NCBI GenBank assembly: GCA_002205965.3
Contig: NADL03000650.1
Location: forward strand, 310,001-374,000
DNA from: Kappaphycus alvarezii
Taxonomy: Eukaryota > Rhodophyta > Florideophyceae > Gigartinales > Solieriaceae
Direction: 5' to 3'
Length of the DNA stretch: 64,000 nucleotides
The notes beneath the pieces are model-generated. The model did no database searches. It was not told the DNA's origin and worked only from the letters and a program-made list of their open reading frames with translations. The position numbers and the translations under genes are program-made. How positions within the stretch are numbered: position 1 is the first letter of the stretch; every line of letters starts with the position of its first letter. This document shows positions 35,343 to 46,914 of the stretch, piece by piece.

Positions 35343-37185
35343 GTTATTTCCCAGAACACAGGGCACGCTCGTCTATTGGCTCGCTACTTCCCGTAGTATC
35401 TTCACCAGTACACATACACGTTGACACAACGCGAAGGTCCAAAGTACCCCGCGGAGACGCGCATCCAACTAGCCTATCCTTGCGAGGTGCTCGAAAACCC
35501 ACGAAGAATCTGGGGTGATCGCAATGTTTCCGTCGAAATAGAACCGGAAAATAGACTCAGACAGCCAATCCATGCGCTGCATGATCTACGCGCGGGAGAA
35601 CTGCAAATTCACCAATTCATTCAAGGCGCCAATGCGCAGGCTGTGCGACCCGTACTAAATCCATACGAAGGTGAGATCTGCAGGGCCCCCACCACCATCC
35701 TCAATGCATCTCCCAGATTCGCAGGCCCTAACGCTTCGAATGCGCGCAGATCAAACAAGCCAGCACTCTCCAGTCGTATCGATTCCCATCTGACCAGGAC
35801 TGAATGCGGCCGTCCCGCAAGAGGCCAGGCAAGGTTGGCTGGTTAAGTGAGACGCAGTGGACGATTAGTTGGCTTGCTCTTGCAGTGAGTGAGCTTAACG
35901 CTTATTTCTCCATCCTCGAGCACTGTGACCTGGCCCGGTGCGATATGGGCGACGGTAACGGCGCGGCACCGGAAGAAGGAACCAAAAAATACAGTAGCGC
36001 AGCAAACCAAGATGCGGTGACCCTGTGTCTGGGTGCCAAACTGAACTACCCGCAGCATGATGCGGGCCGGCACGCCCGCCCTGACATCGCGCGATCCTGC
36101 GGCACGATCATCCCTCTTCTCGTACGCGGAAAAGAGGCTGGAGAGGAGTCACTTTTTTGTCGGAGAGGCATAGCCGGCGTTTCCATGGTACCTTGATGGT
36201 TGTGACGTCCTGTCTGGCAGACTGCAGTCCGAGTCTCCCTTCCAAAGATAGGTACAAATGTACGCCAAGACTTCCTTTTTCCGAGCAGGCAAGGCACAGC
36301 TCCCCTCATCATTTCAGAAGGCGAACCATCGCTGCAGCTGACTCGAACGGTTCCGCCAAGTACTTTCGGCCCAGCAATACTCCGCTAACAGTTATGCTGC
36401 CTCCTCCCCCTATCCTCGGCCAAACCCTGGCGACTTCCCGACCCAGTCCGTGCCAGTACCACTGTCCTTATCCCTTCTTCCCATTCCGTCGGTAATCGAC
36501 CTCCGCCACCACCATTGTCCAACGCTCGTTGATGCGACCTTGTCCGTCGAGCGTCCCGAGCTCTCTCCCTAAATCGACCATGCGTGAGCTGAGCGTGCGC
36601 AAGCGCGTGTATCAAGCTTGAGCAGGCCACTTCGGCGCGGCAACTACCCCGTGCCCCCCTTCCACCTCCAATTTCCGCACCACCAATGGTAGCATGTCGA
36701 ACGGCGGGTTCTACAGTCGCGCTCACACATCCCTCCAGTCCACCTCCATCTACATCCGCGGACAGCTCTCCAGCGCCACGTGATTCTCCCCTAGCGGCCG
36801 ACTTCGGAACACCACCTCGTCCAACTCGTACACCTCCTGTATCTTTCGCACCAAAAGCTGAATCAGACGGGCGTCTTCCGGATCCCAGGTCCTTGAAAAT
36901 GCGTCTGCAACGCGATTTACTGCCGAGGGGATCCATCGCACTTCCATACGAACCCCGAGTGCCCTCAAAAGTACCTCCAACTTCCGAAACTCGGCCATCA
37001 TTGGACGGGATGCAGAAATCATCGTGTTCAACACACGCACCACAGCCTGATTGTCCTCATGAACCAAGAGACACCGAACTAATGGATTGTACACGTACTG
37101 GGAGAAGTGTCGCTGGAGTATGAGGCGAACGGCGCGCAGTTCCGGCAAAGTAACCGGTTCCGCGCGGTCGCTCACCCCTTGGAAA

Positions 37186-37275
37186 CCTTGACCTTCCCAC
37201 AAACCCTGACCTTCCCACAAACCCTGATCTTCCCACAAACCCTGACCTTCCCACAAACCCTGACCTTCCCACAAA
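37186..37275 (+). repeat. 18-bp minisatellite, five units, inside the RNase H region
   Basis: The unit CCTTGACCTTCCCACAAA (later units begin CCCTG) is repeated five times in tandem with one or two substitutions. Because 18 is a multiple of three, the minus-strand reading is a hexapeptide repeat (LWEGQG), so the expansion keeps frame inside the fossil. Confidence 0.9.
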
Positions 37276-39501
37276 CCCGGCAACCCCCCTCTCTCGTCGT
37301 AACCCAACTTTCCACAGTATCCCACTTCTGCTGCATCGCCGTGCATGGCCATGTCCGGTGGCAGTTTTATCAGATCGCTCCCTTCGCACCTGGCCAATGA
37401 AAGCCAATATCCCAGATACCTCAGTGACTGCCGACACAACCTTACCCTTTTCGAGTCTCCTGCCGCCCCCGTTCCCCTTGCAACCGTTTATGAACCCCAA
37501 ATATGAGCCAGGGACGGAGCCCCCGGACCCTAACTGGGCCTGACGGGCGCGCCGCGTCTGTCCGCCTCCCTACTCCTCGACCAGCGGAGCGTCTAGCATG
37601 CTCCGCGTTCGTCGCTGCACCTTCGCCTTCTGCTCGGGTTTGCTGCGTACTTTGCCCTCTCTCCTCTCGCTAAACAAGCCGCCGCTCCGAACACGACATA
37701 TCGAATTAAATTGAATGGATGTAGAAGCGGGCCACCGGAAGTGTGTGCATGAAACGCAAACTCCGCGGAAACGGCGAAGCAACATGCACGGAAAAAAATC
37801 AGAGATTTCGCTGCGCCAATGCCAGAAGCCTCCGCGCCATCCTTCTAGCCCTCGCGACAATTCGCTCCGCCACCTACACCCTCACTGCCTCGGTATCCAC
37901 CCAAACTCCCAGATGCTTCAGTTTCCTTGACCCCTCCCATGTCCCTTTCTCTGGATGTCGGACAATACTAAGCCTTTGAAGCAATCCACCCAATAAATCT
38001 CTCGCGCTTGCACAATCCTTCTTCGTCGCTGCTCGGCCCGGCGGTGATGGGGAAACGAGGAAATCGTCGATGTATGGGAGCACACGGTAGCGCAGCTACT
38101 CGCGCAAGTACTGCACCAATGGTCGGAGAAGTTTCACGAACCTCCGCCTTGATCGCCCCCACCCGAATGGGAGCGCGACGCAACGATAAAATTTCCCATG
38201 GTAATGGAACGACAAATAATTTTGCACATCCGTGTGGAGGTAAAAGCGTCGATACCAGCCCTTCATGCCCCATGGCATCAACATATCCCCCCTCTCCATC
38301 TCCAATGCGAAGCTTTGTAGCGTCTTTATACTCACACTCCGTCGCGGCCAATGCTTGTTCTGCCTCCTGAAGTTCACGACAAACCTCCCCTTCTTCTCTG
38401 CCCCTCCCCTTTCCAAACTGTGAACGACGACGATATCATCTTCCCCTCCCCCACCGCCCTCCTGACATCCGCCTTCCTCACCCTCTCGTACAGTCTCTGC
38501 TCCACTCCCTTCTCCAAATCTACCCGCGAAAACTCCATGTCTGTCTCTGTCTGAGGTATATCGCCTAATACTAAGCGCTCGGTGAACAGCACTGTAGGCA
38601 TATCCCATATGCTGAACTTGATTGACCTCACCACGTACTGCGACGCGCCCAATACAGAACCCCATTCATCGGCCCTGCGCGCCGTCCTTCGCCACAAAGG
38701 CCGTCCCCCGGTAATCCATGTGACATCTTTTCCTCCACGATTCACACTGCACATCATTCATCATTGGCGGCCGACGCTGGGCTGCCTCCACTGCTATGGC
38801 CTCTCGTCCTATCGACTCGCGGCGTGGCCAATTGCTGGGCCGCTTCAACCAACAACTTCAATGTTAATGCCTCCCTCGCCTTGCGGTACGACTCAAAAAA
38901 ATACGGCGGCATGCCCTTTTTCCACCAAAAATGTCTTTAAGCAGCCTCCACCCCCTGTTCAGTGATGTTCCTAAAGCATTGGGCCCTCATCGACAGAACC
39001 TCCACCCGCGATTTCACGGACATCTCCGCAAACCTCAATCTCCTCCCCACGTCATCCACTGTCCCCTCTCCCGTCCTCACCACCTCAAGTGCCATCAATC
39101 CCAACTCTGCCCACACCCTTGCCGCTTTGACGTACTCCTATTCTTTTACAGATCGCCGATCCTTACTATTGCGCTCGGAGAGAAAGCCATCGGCCGGCGG
39201 CTTAAAGTGTTCCATGTGAGTAACCGGGACAAGCGGCCCCGCTTGAATATACCTCCCTGTCCTACCAATTTCGAGGCATTCAACTCTGTGACGACTTGCC
39301 TGAAATCCCGACGCCCCGGCTTAAGGTTTGCCCATGCTGCCCTTAGCAAGCTGCCAGTTCACCCCCGCTACTGCCATCCGGTCCCGGGTCAGTACCTTCA
39401 ACGTTGCCGATCATGCCTCGCAGACACTCTGGTCGGGTCTTCTAGATGATGTCGCCGCTCGAGTCTCTTCGGGGGAATTTCTCTGCAATCATAGAAGCAG
39501 A

Positions 39502-39561
39502 CATGCCGACGACGGCCACGGTGCTGTAGGGTGGTCAACCCAGGCCGTATGTACGGCCCTG
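39502..39561 (+). repeat. Direct repeat at the right edge of the DIRS-like fossil
   Basis: This is the partner of 35,283-35,342. About 25 bases beyond it the right half of the acidic-ORF repeat begins. Confidence 0.65.
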
Positions 39562-39585
39562 TGTTCCACATACACGTGTACGCCA

Positions 39586-40020
39586 CGCGAAGATTTTGAG
39601 GAGTAGATTTATATAATTTCTTTCAAGTATCTTTTTTCAAACTCTCTGCGTCCTTATGAAGTCTTTTCCTACTGTCTCTGGTGCTTACTGTATAGTAGTT
39701 TTATAGAAATTTTAGTTTGAAATAAGGTCTATACTGTATAGGTTGACTAAATTGCTTCCTCTACGCATGAGAAGGAAGGCAAGTTGGGAGTCTACTTCAA
39801 ACCAAAATATTCAAATAGTTCCCTAACTTCTAAGCGAGGTGGTAGAGCCTGCCCCTCTAGAATTGGTTACTAGAACAGTCACTCATCTTTCACGTCCCTC
39901 CTCGCCACGGCCCGTTAATGTCTACTGTAGCACTTTGGTCGCTCGCAGCGACTCTCACCTCGGGTAGTTAGTGGTTACCTCTTCCGTTGACGCCATTTTT
40001 ACCCTATTAGAGAGCATCAC
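39586..40020 (+). repeat. Acidic-ORF repeat, copy 1 (right half)
   Basis: From GAAGATTTTGAGG onward this follows 59,627-59,900 base for base with many substitutions. Shared landmarks are TCAAGTATCTTTT, CTAAATTGCTTC, GGGAGTC and GAGGTGGTAGAGCCTGCCCC. A further 90 bases (39,905-40,000: GTTAATGTCTACTGTAGCAC...GGTAGTTAGTGGTT) match 60,372-60,460. In the 59-60 kb copy these two blocks are separated by about 450 extra bases. Confidence 0.65.
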
Positions 40021-40481
40021 TTAATCATCAGACCCCTGTCGATGTGTGAGCATGCGGTCGTCGGGCGTCAGGGGGGCATTCGTGCCAGCTGAATCCTGTT
40101 GGCAACTTGTACCGGAAGGAGTTAGTCACATGGGATCGTAGGCGCTAAAGTGAGGACGGCTGTAGTACTAGCACGTCGCAGAACTTGGCGATCGCAAGGG
40201 GTCTGGTTTTGTCTTTGCGTTGATTCAGAGACAGGGGGGGCTGCGTCGAACGACGGGAAGGACAGAGTCCGGGAACTCATCGCGGAGAAGTCTGCGAATT
40301 AGGTTGAGAAGGGTAGAGCGGCCAATTATTGAAGGTTCCCGGACAGCAGCAGTGGAGGGCTGTAGTCTGATGCGAGCAGGTAGAAGATCAGATCCGGCAG
40401 CAGAGGCAGTTTTGAGATAGCACAGAAGAAGTTTAATGCGTTCAGTATCTACTGGGGACTGCGCACGTCCTAACTATACGG
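40020..40481. other. GC-rich stretch between repeat and LINE
   Basis: It probably includes the 3' untranslated tail of the minus-strand LINE that ends at 40,482, but no tail signature (poly-A or short tandem repeat) was found. No other feature. Confidence 0.3.
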
Positions 40482-41660
40482 TTAAGATCTAACCGGGTGT
40501 ACTTCGTCGTCCATGCGCATCGGGGCTCGCGACAGGATAGCTTCAGCGATGGATGACCAGAGGGTGCAACTCAGTCGCTGGTAGATACGGCGGCGGATAA
40601 CGCCAACTGTCGAGTGACACTTGGACGCGATCCGTGGAACTAACTCCTCGATAAATGCAATAGTTCCTGGGGAAGGGGCACCTAGGGAATCAAACGCCAG
40701 AGGTCGAAATGTGAAGTTCGGCGTGTAAGGCGCAGAAGATGGGCCAGTTGAGGGAGCGGGGAGGCGTCGGGCGATGTTGCGTTCCAGGGTTGTGACCTTA
40801 TCGCGGGCCGCCAGTTCAGCAGCGCCTCCGGCGACCTGGGTCGCCTTGGTGCGAACTGCGGCCTTAAACGGTGAGACGACAGTGATGTCACAGGCAATGG
40901 GGCGCAACGTTGTGCCTTCCGGGGTTGGGGGCGGTTGTACAAGGATATCGGCGGGCCGGAGCTCAGTGCCCGGGACGAGGAACGGAACCTCGTGCCGAGT
41001 ATCCAGACCCGCGGCGCGGGTAAAGTGTCTCGCAATCGCATTACAGAGCGAGTTATGGCGGTGACGACGGCCGAAACCAGGGCAGCAGAGGTCGGCGGCG
41101 TGATCCCCGAGGGTGTCCAAGGGTGGTCACAGTGGTGGCAGTTGAGGGGCATGGAGTCATCATACACTGGCAGTCCGAGGTGACGGCGGAGCATGGTCTG
41201 CCAGTGTGTGGTGTGGACCTTCGTAGCTGCCGTGGGGTGAGCGAAGAGAAACGCCGCAGCGGGGCTGCGGCGGAACGCTAGGCCACGGATGCGATGTCGA
41301 ATGTCGGCGTCGCTGTGTGCGGTCGGGTTTGGGGCATTCGCCCAGGAGTCGTCGTGCCAATGTACTCTTGCCCGCGCCTCTTGCTGCACCCGTTTGAGAA
41401 GGGTTAGAGTGTTGGTGGGTGAAGCAGCTAGAGTTGGAGGGTCAAGGGTGGAAAGGTCGACTATCCCGGGGATGGAGAGGGCGAAACGGCACAGGGGGTG
41501 GAGAACGTGAGTCTATTATATTTTCGCAAGGGGTGTGGCTCAGATGATTGGAGCGATGTTGCAGTGGCAGGGAGGCAGTGTTGGAGGGCGTAAAGAGGTC
41601 GTGCGTTGCGCTACTCAACCCTTGCCGTGACATAGTCGTCGAACAACACTCACTCAACAA
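40482..41660 (-). mobile_element. LINE, 5'-truncated: C-terminal zinc-binding and nuclease-like domain
   Basis: The minus strand encodes the C-terminal part of a non-LTR retrotransposon. An upstream frame reads AAAFLFAHPTAATKVHTTHW and LPVYDDSMPLNCHHC. One base later the next frame reads DTLGDHAADLCCPGFGRRHR, so the CxxC...HxxxxC zinc-binding pattern is split by a frameshift at about 41,118. The following RPADILVQ and ACDITVVSPF look like the PD-(D/E)XK-type core of restriction-like endonucleases in R2/CRE-like LINEs. LERNIARRL and IRRRIYQRLSCTLWSSIAEA complete the domain to the stop at 40,482. The final 212 codons are open. No reverse transcriptase precedes it, as expected for a 5'-truncated insertion. 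The related RT lies at 43.8 kb on the other strand. Confidence 0.68.
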
Positions 41661-41681
41661 CTAGAACGCCGTCACCCCACC

Positions 41682-41802
41682 AGTTCCTTCCCCATTACTG
41701 TGTCGGTATACCCTTTTTGGTTCTATTGTGTTTGTCTGGAAGACCATGGGATAGATCGGATGTATCTTCCAAGAGTAAAACACCCAAATCTTTTCTCCAC
41801 CA
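41682..41802 (+). repeat. Dispersed repeat R1, copy 2
   Basis: This is the partner of 20,342-20,460 (AGTTCCTTCCCCATTACTGT, TTTGTCTGGAAGA, ATAGATCGGATGTATC, AGAGTAAAACACCC). The segment AGTAAAACACCC...GCGCACC is echoed about 130 bases further on (AGTAAAGCACCC...GCTCGCACC, about 41,900-41,940), suggesting an internally duplicated unit. Confidence 0.65.
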
Positions 41803-41959
41803 GTGCGCACCTCATGACTCTGCCCTAGTTTCAGACTCTCTAATACACAGACCTGCCCCGTTTAGTCCTCGGAAAATAGCCGTCCTGCATCCCTAAACAG
41901 TAAAGCACCCTAATTTTTCACCCCATTGCGCTCGCACCAATCCCAGACCCGCTTTCTAT

Positions 41960-43700
41960 ACATCGACATGTTGATAAGCTATTCATGCTTTCGACTTAAG
42001 TTGCATCCCCTCTCACACCCCTTGCGTAATCAAACACTAGGCAATCGCATTCTAGAATGTCTCCACCATCCCATATTGATATGAATCAACCTTCGTTACG
42101 ACTTGGAATATTCAATGGGTCCCATCTAGTGGCGCCTTCCTTGCCGACAATGATTTCCTATATTACCATACCTGTCAACTCCCTCAAGCCCTGTACACGC
42201 CCCTGACACTGTTGACATTCCCTCACTACGCAGGAATTTTGTTACGTCAGCGTTCGACAATTTCAGTGCCCTTTCTGTATGTTCTAAGAACCTGTTAGCC
42301 CAACAGGCCACGACCTTCTCAAAATGCTCTGGACCTACCAGGGCCACCATCCTCGTTCAAATCCCCCAATGCTATGCGAGCCTCTATCCCTACGATTCAG
42401 AACGGCCGTGCCCAAGGTAATGTTTCTTTACGGCATCACCTTATTTTCACGAATATAACAAGGGAAAACACAGTGCTGGGCCCCGGGCTTTCGGACTAAA
42501 CGGATTCAGCCGGAGATGGGGTAAGCAGGCCGTCCTTCTCGCAAGACAGGCCAGCGCCTTCCTTGGCGGCTAGAAAAATTGCGACTGGCTGGACGCCCAG
42601 TTTCAAAATTTCAGCGATAGAACCATAAATATTCATAAACATAGGATGGAGGTCAATGTCGTAGTAAAGACAAAGCAAATTGTGGTGGTCCTGCTCAGAA
42701 CATTCCTTGGAAGGAATATGCATTCCAGGACGATGACGACGAGAGCAAGTAGAATTCGGGCTAGAATTCGGGCTAACAGCAGACAGAAAGTCTGTTTGCA
42801 CAAATCACAACGCTTCTCCCCTCATCCTCCATTCCTAATTTCCAAACGTTACGAGCCATCGTGATGCTTTGGACCACACATAGCTCGTACTTCAGTGCAT
42901 GCGCTTGTTCAGATAATCATTATTGAGTAGTACACATGAAGCTTGGTGATTACCGTCCCACTAGCTAGCACATCTGCTATCGAATTGCCTATCACCACAT
43001 TCAATCCCACTGTCCACCCAACCATGGGGTCATAAAGCCGCGACAGAGCATACCCCAGTGGAAAGCACCACACCAAAAGGATAATCTCAAAATATGTTGT
43101 ACGCGTCTCACAGCCCGGCAATCTCTTTGGAAACAAGCACAAAGCCCACGCCTCTGTAAAACCCCACCCCCTCACGACGTCTATATCTCGAGTCCTCATC
43201 TCCAAACTAGGCGTATCAGTCCTTGACGCGGCAGAACCTACCTTATACGTCAAGCTCGTCGCTTTGCTCCTCAGGTTTATTCCATTAGGCATTGGTGCTC
43301 CCAAAGTGGTTTTTTTCAAGGCTACCAGTGATCGTGTGCTGAAACACATTGATTCTAACACGACCGTTCCCCTTTCCCAACGACCAACCAACACAATCTA
43401 GACAAATGCGAAAGGCCAAGCTCTGCAACGTCTGTCCATCAAAGTCATCACCTCTGTGCTGGCAGACCCGCAGCACTACCACCTCCCCAGGCCACTTACA
43501 AGGAATCCTATCTGGCATGGATCCCCTTGTCCACTAGACTCGCGTGCTGACCCAAGGACACGGATCTGATGACTGCTTCGTGAATGGTATCTGTTAACCC
43601 CCGAAATGCCTGGAGCACATTCTCTCGAAAACGAATGTTGCGCCAACAACTGACGCACACTCTCGCTGGCCCGCTTCATCTACACAAACTGATTCCGCCC
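41960..43700. other. Unassigned, probably transposon-derived
   Basis: Several medium frames exist on both strands (42,126-42,350 -, 42,496-42,801 -, 42,909-43,394 -, 43,285-43,518 -), none with a recognisable domain. The tandem pair TAGAATTCGGGC occurs at 42,750-42,773. Part of this may be the upstream reverse transcriptase of the plus-strand LINE that follows, too decayed to recognise. Confidence 0.3.
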
Positions 43701-43739
43701 CCTTTGCTCATCTCGTTTCCTTATACCCCACTCATGAAT

Positions 43740-44412
43740 GGCTGGGGGACCTCAACAGGAAGATCGACCTAGCATACTCCTCTTTTCCCTTACTGTTTAC
43801 CCTCTCTTCCCGAAGCTCTCGAATGAAGGTTCCCTCCTCAACGTATAGTATGCCGACGACGGCACCTTACTCTAAGATACTTCTGCCGTCCCCAGTGCAG
43901 TGCGGATTCTTCCTGACGAAGGTCCCAAATTCCACTTCAGCACTGCCCGGCCGAAACCAGTGCTTAATGGCTGGCAGTATCCCCGACCAAACTAGCCCCT
44001 CCTCCTGCTACCTCTCCCCTCTCCCTCACTACTGAACGCGTCATCGACATCCTCGGCGTCCCTGCTGGCTCTGACCGGCACATCCCAGGTACAGGTCAGC
44101 GGATACCTCGGATTGCCGCGCCCTACGCCGCACCATCTGATAGATTCCAGTTGCTCTCGTCCGCAGCAGTTCACATCATATCATCGCTTCAGCATGTGTA
44201 GTACAGTATCTGTTTCGGTTCGCCCCACCCTTCTTGTCCAAGCCTACTGTATTCGTTTTGACCGCGACCGGGCAGACGCCTACCCTCGTCTCACCTCGCC
44301 CCGCTATCTCCGGACGCGAATGCTCAGATCCACCCACTACAGGCTAGTGGAGACCATAGATTACCCGCCATACCTACTACCCACAATGCCTCCTATGCCG
44401 CCAGCCTCATAA
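43740..44412 (+). mobile_element. LINE reverse transcriptase fragment with YADDG motif
   Basis: The plus-strand frame through 43,849-43,860 reads YADD followed by GTLL. It continues as DTSAVPSAVRILPDEGPKFH and then RVIDILGVPAGSDRHIP (about 44,035-44,085). This is the catalytic-loop-to-palm region of a LINE reverse transcriptase, in which YADDGTL is followed about 70-80 residues later by LG-P-GS. Stops occur right after GTLL and again further on, so it is not functional. It is likely the same LINE family as the C-terminal domain at 40.5-41.7 kb, inserted on the opposite strand. Its own C-terminal domain was not found downstream. Confidence 0.55.
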
Positions 44413-44867
44413 GAGCTGCCCAATATTACCAACAAGAAGCCGCAACCCTGCCATGCGCATCCACCGCCGCCTCGCCCAAAGGTCCATCTTCATCTGTATC
44501 TCTCAGCCGCCCCCACACGTGCAACCACTCGCTCGCAAATGCTTCATCTTGGAAACCGACACTGGCGTGCACGAGCCCGAGGGACTTTTGCAATGTTCGA
44601 ACCCGTTCATCATGTGTTGTTTCAGGCACTGCAAAGAGCTGCGGAGGATCGCTTGTGCGAAGCCGGTATTATGGCAAACGCTGTCGTCCCCTGCCGATTA
44701 CAACTCGCTTCCATCCGCAACTACGCTGACCATAACTCGCTTGTACCCCGTGGCGCCTCGTCAGCGCTTCGTAGGCGCCTTTTGGTGCACAAATCTTCGG
44801 AATTGCAATAGAAAAGCAACCTGTTTCTTGTGTGCAGCTCGTGCTGATTCTGTAAACCGGTTCTTGC

Positions 44868-44955
44868 AGCACTACTGTATTTCATTTACAGTAGTTTACT
44901 GTCCTCCACAATACTGTACAGTAGCTGAACTGCACAGCACTGTACTGTACCCAAA
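44868..44955. repeat. Cluster of TACTGTA/TACAGTA palindromes
   Basis: Within 90 bases occur CTACTGTA, TACAGTAGT, TTACTGT, ATACTGTACAGTAG and CACTGTACTGTACCC. The perfect palindrome TACTGTACAGTA is included. The same motif recurs at many places between 44.8 and 59.2 kb. Confidence 0.7.
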
Positions 44956-44999
44956 GTCGCCTTCCGGCACATGTCAGAAAGTTACTTTCAGCAATTTGA

Positions 45000-46640
45000 A
45001 ACTTAACCATGGCTTTTGATTGCTTCCCTGCTTCTGAATGCACAATAGCAAACGATAACACAGACCGTCTTTGTTGCATCTTGGATAGTTAGTCGTAGCC
45101 ACTCACCTAAATTTCCTCGCCCGGAGCCTTGTAAGAGCCACGCTCTTTTCGGAAAGTTCTTTTCTAGACGCACAGTTTACACGTCTTTTCATTCCTTATC
45201 AACCCTCTGCAAATCATTATTTTACATGAGAGAAACAGTTCCGCTTAATGGAAGTTGACTATAGTGACAAACGAGACACACTTTTGCACAAGTGATTGCA
45301 TGCAATCCTGTCTCGTTCTCTGTTTCAGTAGCGCATATACCAGAATCGAATGCAAATTTCGGAACAGAGATACTTTGTAAAATGCTATTTATAAGAATGG
45401 TGAATGCAATTAGCTGACCCTTTACAGCAGACTGGCATTAGGGATCTTGTGATACAGAGAAAAGCCTTGTTTATTGGTTGGCAAAGTTTGATTTCATACC
45501 GCCCCTGTATTTTCTGTTTCTCTTCCTTCTGCCATTACTCATGGAAGTAAACTTCTCTCAATCCCCAGTGGACATGAACACAACAGTGCACTTGCGGAAT
45601 CCTTGATGATCACTATTCTATTAGCAAGGACGGCCCGTATGTTTGTAAATGGTGGCTGGGGCGGAACATCATCCCTCGAGCACGGATTAAAGTTGCTCAT
45701 TACGCCATAGTCACAAGGTCATATACCGCCTTAAGTTCCGTCACGTTACCGCACTGCATATGTCGGAGGCCAGCCACATGTTCCATAGATTAAAATAACT
45801 AACAAATTCCCCCTTATGTGAAGCAGTTTACATGTAGGAGGAGAGCTGTCTTCCAGTAAGAAGTGAGATGCCTACATCCCTTTCCCTCCATTCTCCTTTA
45901 GAACATTTCATCGCAAGTTTCCTATTTTTGCAGCCGGCCCCCTATCTCTGACTTCCTCCTACGGCTTTTTGGGGTTCAAGCATCCCAGCCTTCTGAGAGT
46001 AGCTGGTAAAAAGAGTTCTTCCTTTCGGAAATTATTTTTCCAGGAATATTCGAACATCCAGAACAAAAGAAGTTATGTGCCAGTTCTTCATAGGTATTGA
46101 AATGCAACGTTGCTCCACGAAATTCCTCGGCTTTTTCCATACGCAGCTTTTGGGTTTATTGCCGTAAACCATTAGTGCTTCTACCATTTAAGTACGAATC
46201 TTTCAATGGTACTACTCTTTGTCTCCATTTCGGGTAACATCAGCCTTAAGGTGGGTCAACATACCTAAGGATAATCAATATATAACTCTGTCAAAGTAAG
46301 CTCAGGGTAAACCTTGGCTTGTATTAACAATTTCGCAATGAATTTCTTTACATTGGTAATGCGTTTGTGATTATACAGCTTCACAGAGTATCAAAACATA
46401 GTACCCCCGCCGTATAACAACAATAGTGCGGTACTGTACTGCAGCACGCGCTAAACAGCGGGAAAGGTGATCAGGATTGCATGAACCTACAAGAATACTC
46501 TTGAGCCAGTCAATCTTTTGAAGCTGCCAAGAACGAGATGAAAAGGCTGAACGCTCTGCATGAACAAAATTGCTCTTTACTTTCGCCAGAAACTGTAAAC
46601 GTTACTCAACATAATGTCAAACGTCTTGCACTCCTCATCA
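45000..46640. other. Intergenic, no gene
   Basis: No open frame of note on either strand. GGTACTGTACTGCAG near 46,433 belongs to the TACTGTA motif family. Nothing else was seen. Confidence 0.45.
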
Positions 46641-46914
46641 ATTTAAAATATCGTGCCTCACAAACTTGGCCATTCTGGCGCCAAGCAATTTCGACCGTCC
46701 AACATAAATTTTAGCAGCACCCCGCTGAACTTACAGTTAGGAGCTAACTGGAGACGCCTTGTCAGCGACGTGCGGAGAGGCCCGAGAGAGGACGAACATC
46801 GATGTAGACGACCAGAAAATCGAGCAACGGGGTTGCGAGATCTTGAGATAGACCGTACTGGTACCAATAAGCAGCAGGCCATAGTCAGGATGAAATCACC
46901 AACGCGGGGGAAGT

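Larger units (their letters stand above)
35283..39561 (-). mobile_element. DIRS/Kangaroo-like tyrosine-recombinase retroelement, fossil
   Basis: About 4.3 kb on the minus strand, in the gene order of DIRS-type elements. A weak gag-like region comes first (about 39,350-38,880). It is followed by reverse transcriptase (about 38,400-37,870, with GRFVVNFRRQNKHWPRRSV and the YIDD catalytic motif). RNase H comes next (about 37,360-36,900, with MAMHGDAAEVGY, LLVHEDNQAVVRVLN and WIPSAVNRVADAFSR). Last is a possible tyrosine recombinase piece (about 36,050-35,850, with VTVLEDGEISVKLTHCKSKP). A 60-base direct repeat flanks it (35,283-35,342 and 39,502-39,561). Related elements are known in green algae (Kangaroo in Volvox). 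It is broken in several places and looks old. It lies between the two halves of an acidic-ORF repeat, so it inserted after that repeat. Confidence 0.62.

Noticed and set aside
35421-35846. 141-codon plus-strand frame inside the DIRS-like fossil
   Set aside because: It lies opposite the recombinase-side end of the element and resembles nothing; GC-rich shadow frames are expected there.
38008-38370. 120-codon plus-strand frame
   Set aside because: Antisense to the reverse transcriptase region with its conserved motifs.
40774-41510. Plus-strand frames across the LINE end
   Set aside because: Shadows of the GC-rich LINE coding strand; no motif on the plus strand.
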